From Saccharopolyspora rosea (GTDB taxonomy: Bacteria; Actinomycetota; Actinomycetes; Mycobacteriales; Pseudonocardiaceae), in assembly GCF_025643595.1 (NCBI RefSeq), contig NZ_CP102826.1, positions 5,456,001 through 5,520,000 on the forward strand: 64,000 nucleotides of DNA, in the 5' to 3' direction. The notes below the pieces were generated by a model. It did not search any database, had not been told where the DNA came from, and saw only the letters and a list, made by a program, of their open reading frames with translations. This document shows positions 61,000 to 64,000 of this stretch, piece after piece (positions within the stretch are counted from its first letter, which is position 1; each line of letters opens with the position of its first letter). The position numbers and the translations under genes are program-made.

Positions 61000-61892
61000 C
61001 AGCTACCCGAGCACAGCTTCTCCGTGGTCACCTCAGGGGGCGGGAGGTTGTCCTTCGTGAACCCGAACGGCGCGACGATCCGCAGCCACTCCCCGCTGTC
61101 GTGCAGCTGCTTCAGCCCGCCGTTGAAGGCGTCCCGCAGCGCCGTGTCGCCGGGCCGGAACACGAACGCGCCCGCCTGCACCTCCGGCTTCCCGCCGATG
61201 ACCGGGGTGAAGCCCGGGGTGACCTCGACCGGCGCCGCGGGGTTCTTGCGCACCAGGTCGTTGAGCGAGATGTTGGTCAGCGCCGCGCAGTAGACGCGGC
61301 CGTTGAGCACCGCCTGCAACAGCGCGTCCTGCGTGTCGAACACCTGCAGCTGCGCGGGCGGGACGCCGAGCCGCTGGGCGTAGTCCTTCTCCACCGCGCC
61401 GCTGAGCACCGCCACGGTGAGCTTCTTGGCGGTGACGTCCTCGAACCGCCGCACACCGGCCGGATTGCCCTTCGGCACCAGGAACGAGGTCGGCGCGATG
61501 TAGTCGGGGATCGAGAAGGCCGCGTTCCGGCAGCGCTGCGGGGTGATGAACATGCCCGCCGCCACCACGCTGAACTTGGCCGCGTTCAGCGCCGGGATCA
61601 ACTGGTTGAAGTCGACCTGCGTGGCCCGGACCTCGCCGACCCCCAGTCCCCGGAACACCGCCCGCGCCACCTCCGGCGCTTCCCCGGTGACGTGACCGGA
61701 GGCGTCGGTGAACCCGTAGGGCGCCTCACCAGCGATCCCGGCCTGGACGTACCCGTTGCGCCGGGCGTCGGCCAGCGGGTCGCCGCCCCCGCCACCGGTG
61801 CGGGAGCAGGCGGGCAGTCCGGCGGCGACCAGCACCCCGGTCGCCCCGCTGGCTCGGAGGAAGTCCCTGCGCGTCCACCGCATGCCGGTCAT
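60999..61892 (-). CDS. ehuB: Ectoine/hydroxyectoine-binding lipoprotein
   Basis: 297 aa. A twin-arginine-type start (RRDFLRAS) is joined to a lipobox LPAC (C29). The mature part shows the EhuB pattern AGEAPYGFTDASGHVTGEAPEVARAV and AAGMFITPQRCRNAAFS. It would capture ectoines outside the membrane for osmotic protection or nutrition. No ectoine synthesis or breakdown genes are in the window. ATG 61892 with GGGGGG upstream. Confidence 0.87.
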   Translation of the reverse strand: MTGMRWTRRDFLRASGATGVLVAAGLPACSRTGGGGGDPLADARRNGYVQAGIAGEAPYGFTDASGHVTGEAPEVARAVFRGLGVGEVRATQVDFNQLIPALNAAKFSVVAAGMFITPQRCRNAAFSIPDYIAPTSFLVPKGNPAGVRRFEDVTAKKLTVAVLSGAVEKDYAQRLGVPPAQLQVFDTQDALLQAVLNGRVYCAALTNISLNDLVRKNPAAPVEVTPGFTPVIGGKPEVQAGAFVFRPGDTALRDAFNGGLKQLHDSGEWLRIVAPFGFTKDNLPPPEVTTEKLCSGS

Positions 61893-61953
61893 GGCGATCC
61901 CCCCTCGGTGTGCCTGCCACCACATCGTCGGCAGGTTCGCGGGGGTTCGCACT

Positions 61954-63210
61954 TCAGCCGGTGACGCGGTCGATCTCCGCTCCCAGGGACTTGAGGTTCT
62001 CCACGAAGTTCGGGTAGCCGCGGTCGATGTGGAAGACGTCCCACACCTCGGTCGCCCCGTCCGCGCACAGCCCGGCGAGCACCAGGCCCACCCCGGCGCG
62101 GATGTCGGTGGCCCAGACCGGCGCGCTGGACAACCGGTCCTGCCCGCGGACCACGGCGTGGTGCCCGTCGGTGCGCGCGTCGGCACCCATGCGGACCAGT
62201 TCCTCGATGAACCGGAACCGGGACTCGAACAGGTTCTCGGTGATCATGGAGGTGCCCTCGGCGACGGCGGACAGCGCCAGCGCCATGGGTTGCAGGTCGG
62301 TGGGGAAACCCGGGAAGGGCAGGGTCACGAAGTCCACCGCCTGCGGGCGGCCGTCCATCCGCACCCGGAAGCTCTCCTCCCGGGTGGTCACCTCGGCCCC
62401 GGCGGTGCGCAGCTTCTCCAGCACCAGGTTCACGTGCCCGGGGTCCACCCCGCGCACGGTGATGTCACCGCGCGTCGCCGCGGCGGCGAACGCCCAGGTC
62501 GCGCCGACGATGCGGTCCCCGATGACGCGGTGCTCGACGGCCCGCAGCGACGGCACGCCGTGCACCGTGAGCGTCGAGGTGCCCGCGCCCTCGATCTTGG
62601 CGCCCATCTGCTGCAACATCACGCACAGGTCGACGATCTCGGGCTCGCGCGCGGCGTTGTCGATCACCGTGACGCCCTCGGCCAGCACCGCCGCCATCAG
62701 GATGTTCTCGGTGGCGCCGACGCTGGGGAAGTCCAGCCAGATCTGCGCGCCCCGCAGGTTCTCCGCCTCGGCGACCACCGCGCCGTGCTCGATGTGGCTG
62801 GTGGCGCCGAGCTGCCGCAGCCCGTTCTGGTGCATGTCCAGCGGCCGGGAACCGATCGCGTCGCCGCCGGGCAGCGTCACCACGGCGCGGCGGCAGCGGG
62901 CGACCAGCGGGCCGAGCACGCACACCGACGCGCGCAGCTTGCCCATCGACGGCGACACCGCCTCGTGGCTGATCTCCGCGGGCGTGGTGATGATCGCCCG
63001 GTCGCCCTCGATCGACACCTCGCAGCCGAGGCTGCGCAGCACGTCTCCCATCAGGGGAACGTCGAGGATCTCCGGGCAGTTGGTGATCGTCGTCGTGCCC
63101 TCCGCGAGCAGCGCCGCCGCCATCAACTTCAACACGCTGTTCTTCGCCCCGACCACGTCGACCTCGCCGACCAGTCGTGCGCCGCCGTGCACCCGGAAAT
63201 GTTCACTCAC
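61954..63210 (-). CDS. murA: UDP-N-acetylglucosamine 1-carboxyvinyltransferase (Asp-type MurA)
   Basis: 418 aa, first enzyme of peptidoglycan synthesis. [10 protein letters not shown] (K23, N24) binds substrate; the catalytic loop reads [15 protein letters not shown] with D117 in the place of the usual Cys, as in M. tuberculosis MurA, which is naturally fosfomycin-resistant. Ends [22 protein letters not shown]. The GTG at 63210 gives the usual MSEHFRV start and lies 8 bases after TAACCT; the ATG at 63216 is too near that box. Confidence 0.95.
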   Translation of the reverse strand: MSEHFRVHGGARLVGEVDVVGAKNSVLKLMAAALLAEGTTTITNCPEILDVPLMGDVLRSLGCEVSIEGDRAIITTPAEISHEAVSPSMGKLRASVCVLGPLVARCRRAVVTLPGGDAIGSRPLDMHQNGLRQLGATSHIEHGAVVAEAENLRGAQIWLDFPSVGATENILMAAVLAEGVTVIDNAAREPEIVDLCVMLQQMGAKIEGAGTSTLTVHGVPSLRAVEHRVIGDRIVGATWAFAAAATRGDITVRGVDPGHVNLVLEKLRTAGAEVTTREESFRVRMDGRPQAVDFVTLPFPGFPTDLQPMALALSAVAEGTSMITENLFESRFRFIEELVRMGADARTDGHHAVVRGQDRLSSAPVWATDIRAGVGLVLAGLCADGATEVWDVFHIDRGYPNFVENLKSLGAEIDRVTG

Positions 63211-63218
63211 GGGCATCG

Positions 63219-63224
63219 AGGTTA
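63219..63224 (-). promoter_or_regulatory. Probable -10 box, leaderless murA
   Basis: TAACCT, 8 bases before GTG 63210; supports that start over ATG 63216. Confidence 0.5.
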
Positions 63225-63300
63225 CGGCCCCGGCCGGTTCCGCGCGGCCCCGGGCCGCCCGCGCCGGCGTCGTCCGCGACCGCTCCCCGGGCCCGCCGCC

Positions 63301-63306
63301 TAGGCT
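63301..63306 (+). promoter_or_regulatory. Probable -10 box, leaderless adenosyltransferase gene
   Basis: TAGGCT ends 6 bases before ATG 63313. Confidence 0.5.
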
Positions 63307-63312
63307 GGCCGC

Positions 63313-63885
63313 ATGGCAGTGCATCTCACCAAGATCTACACGCGCGCCGGGGACGGCGGGGTGACCCGGCTCTCGGACAATTCGCAGGTCCACAAGACGG
63401 ACCCGCGGCTGGTCGCCTACGCCGACGTGGACGAGACGAACTCGGTGCTGGGCGTGGCGCTGGCCACCGCGCGGCTGGACGACGACGTGGTCGAGGTGCT
63501 GCGCGCGGTGCAGAACGACCTGTTCGACGTGGGCGCCGACCTGTCCACCCCGGTCGCGGAGAACCCGAAGTACCCGCCGCTGCGCATCACCCAGAGCTAC
63601 GTCGACCGGCTGGAGGGCTGGTGCGACGAGTTCAACGCGCGGCTGGGCAAGCTGGACTCGTTCATCCTGCCCGGCGGCACGCCCGGCGGCGCACTGCTGC
63701 ACCAGGCCCGGTGCGTGGCCCGCCGCGCCGAGCGCAGCGCGTGGGCGCTGGTCGAAGCGGACGCCGAACACACCTCCGCGCTGCCCGCCAAGTACCTCAA
63801 CCGCCTGTCGGACCTGCTGTTCATCCTCGCCCGGGTCGCCAACCCGGACGGCGACGTGCTCTGGCAGCCCGGCGGCAACGCCTGA
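63313..63885 (+). CDS. Cob(I)alamin adenosyltransferase, PduO type
   Basis: 190 aa five-helix enzyme making adenosylcobalamin from cob(I)alamin and [20 protein letters not shown] is the ATP loop, [14 protein letters not shown] and [25 protein letters not shown] carry the conserved Arg/Glu for the corrinoid and phosphate. Divergent from murA as in mycobacteria (Rv1314c-Rv1315). Its coenzyme serves methylmalonyl-CoA mutase, the partner of the epimerase at 40.6 kb. Confidence 0.94.
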   Translation: MAVHLTKIYTRAGDGGVTRLSDNSQVHKTDPRLVAYADVDETNSVLGVALATARLDDDVVEVLRAVQNDLFDVGADLSTPVAENPKYPPLRITQSYVDRLEGWCDEFNARLGKLDSFILPGGTPGGALLHQARCVARRAERSAWALVEADAEHTSALPAKYLNRLSDLLFILARVANPDGDVLWQPGGNA

Positions 63886-64000
63886 CGCAAGATTCGAACA
63901 GCGCTGTCGGATTTTCCACAACGAAGCCTTCTTCTCACGACACGGCGACGCGGATAACGTTGCGCGCCAACACGCGAGGTGCGGCAGCTCACAAGGCCGC
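63886..64000. other. Intergenic end of window
   Basis: 115 bases after the adenosyltransferase stop; no gene or structure that I can support. Confidence 0.5.

Overview
The window is about 71-73% GC chromosomal DNA of an actinobacterium, most likely a member of the Pseudonocardiales (Saccharopolyspora/Amycolatopsis-like). The evidence is codon bias, frequent GTG starts, many 4-base start/stop overlaps, NucS instead of MutS/MutL, a MurA with Asp at the usual Cys position, and two gene blocks in an order I recognise from Mycobacterium tuberculosis. One block (about 3-12 kb) matches the trmU-iscS-acyltransferase-GNAT-etfA-etfB region (Rv3024c-Rv3029c). The other (about 23.5-64 kb, with interruptions) carries glgP, the thioredoxin/TPR protein, thiolase, methylmalonyl-CoA epimerase, nucS, murA and the PduO-type adenosyltransferase (Rv1328 down to Rv1314c). 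I see no rRNA, tRNA, prophage, transposase or CRISPR array.

Layout. 0-2.8 kb: a truncated acyl-CoA synthetase, a 67-bp direct repeat bracketing an unknown small gene, a membrane-anchored protein and an alpha/beta hydrolase. 2.8-12.1 kb: tRNA thiolation genes (mnmA, cysteine desulfurase), an MFS pump, an ornithine-lipid-type acyltransferase pair, a macrolide-type glycosyltransferase, RNase HI and the electron transfer flavoprotein. 12.3-20.5 kb: DegV protein, HrpA helicase, a THUMP-like methyltransferase, enoyl-CoA hydratase and an ABC ATPase. 20.7-22.0 kb: a small sulfur operon (Cys-Arg-ending leader peptide, cysteine dioxygenase, rhodanese). 22-23.5 kb: a run of palindromic repeats and a TPR membrane protein. 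23.5-29.3 kb: glycogen phosphorylase, two tandem zinc metallopeptidase lipoproteins and a gutted tyrosine phosphatase. 29.3-35.7 kb: thioredoxin/TPR chaperone, a chaplin-like secreted peptide, thiamine-binding protein, MarR, CutA, a LacI-manA pair and small proteins. 35.9-46.8 kb: DNA polymerase IV, thiolase, methylmalonyl-CoA epimerase, TetR, SPW protein, a DivIVA-like protein with an 11-residue repeat, and hydrolases. 46.9-50.9 kb: dihydroxyacetone kinase operon (dhaK-dhaL-dhaM) and an aldehyde dehydrogenase. 51-55 kb: a lipoprotein, a sodium symporter with a small partner, and NucS. 55-64 kb: amino acid permease, GH13 glucosidase, NUDIX hydrolase, ectoine-type ABC importer, MurA and cobalamin adenosyltransferase.

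The genes are mostly core metabolism: fatty acid and branched-chain oxidation (etfAB, enoyl-CoA hydratase, thiolase, methylmalonyl-CoA epimerase, adenosyltransferase for the B12 mutase), storage glucan and sugar use (glgP, GH13, manA, dha), envelope building, and DNA/RNA quality control. The most unusual signals are the likely cysteine-sensing leader peptide, a recurring GGGAAC-TTCC palindrome at gene ends, a LacI-type operator lying on the start codon of its own regulator gene, the regular 11-residue repeat protein, and many genes whose only visible start signal is a TANNNT -10 box 6-9 bases before the start codon (leaderless transcripts). All family calls are from reading the sequence; no database search was run.
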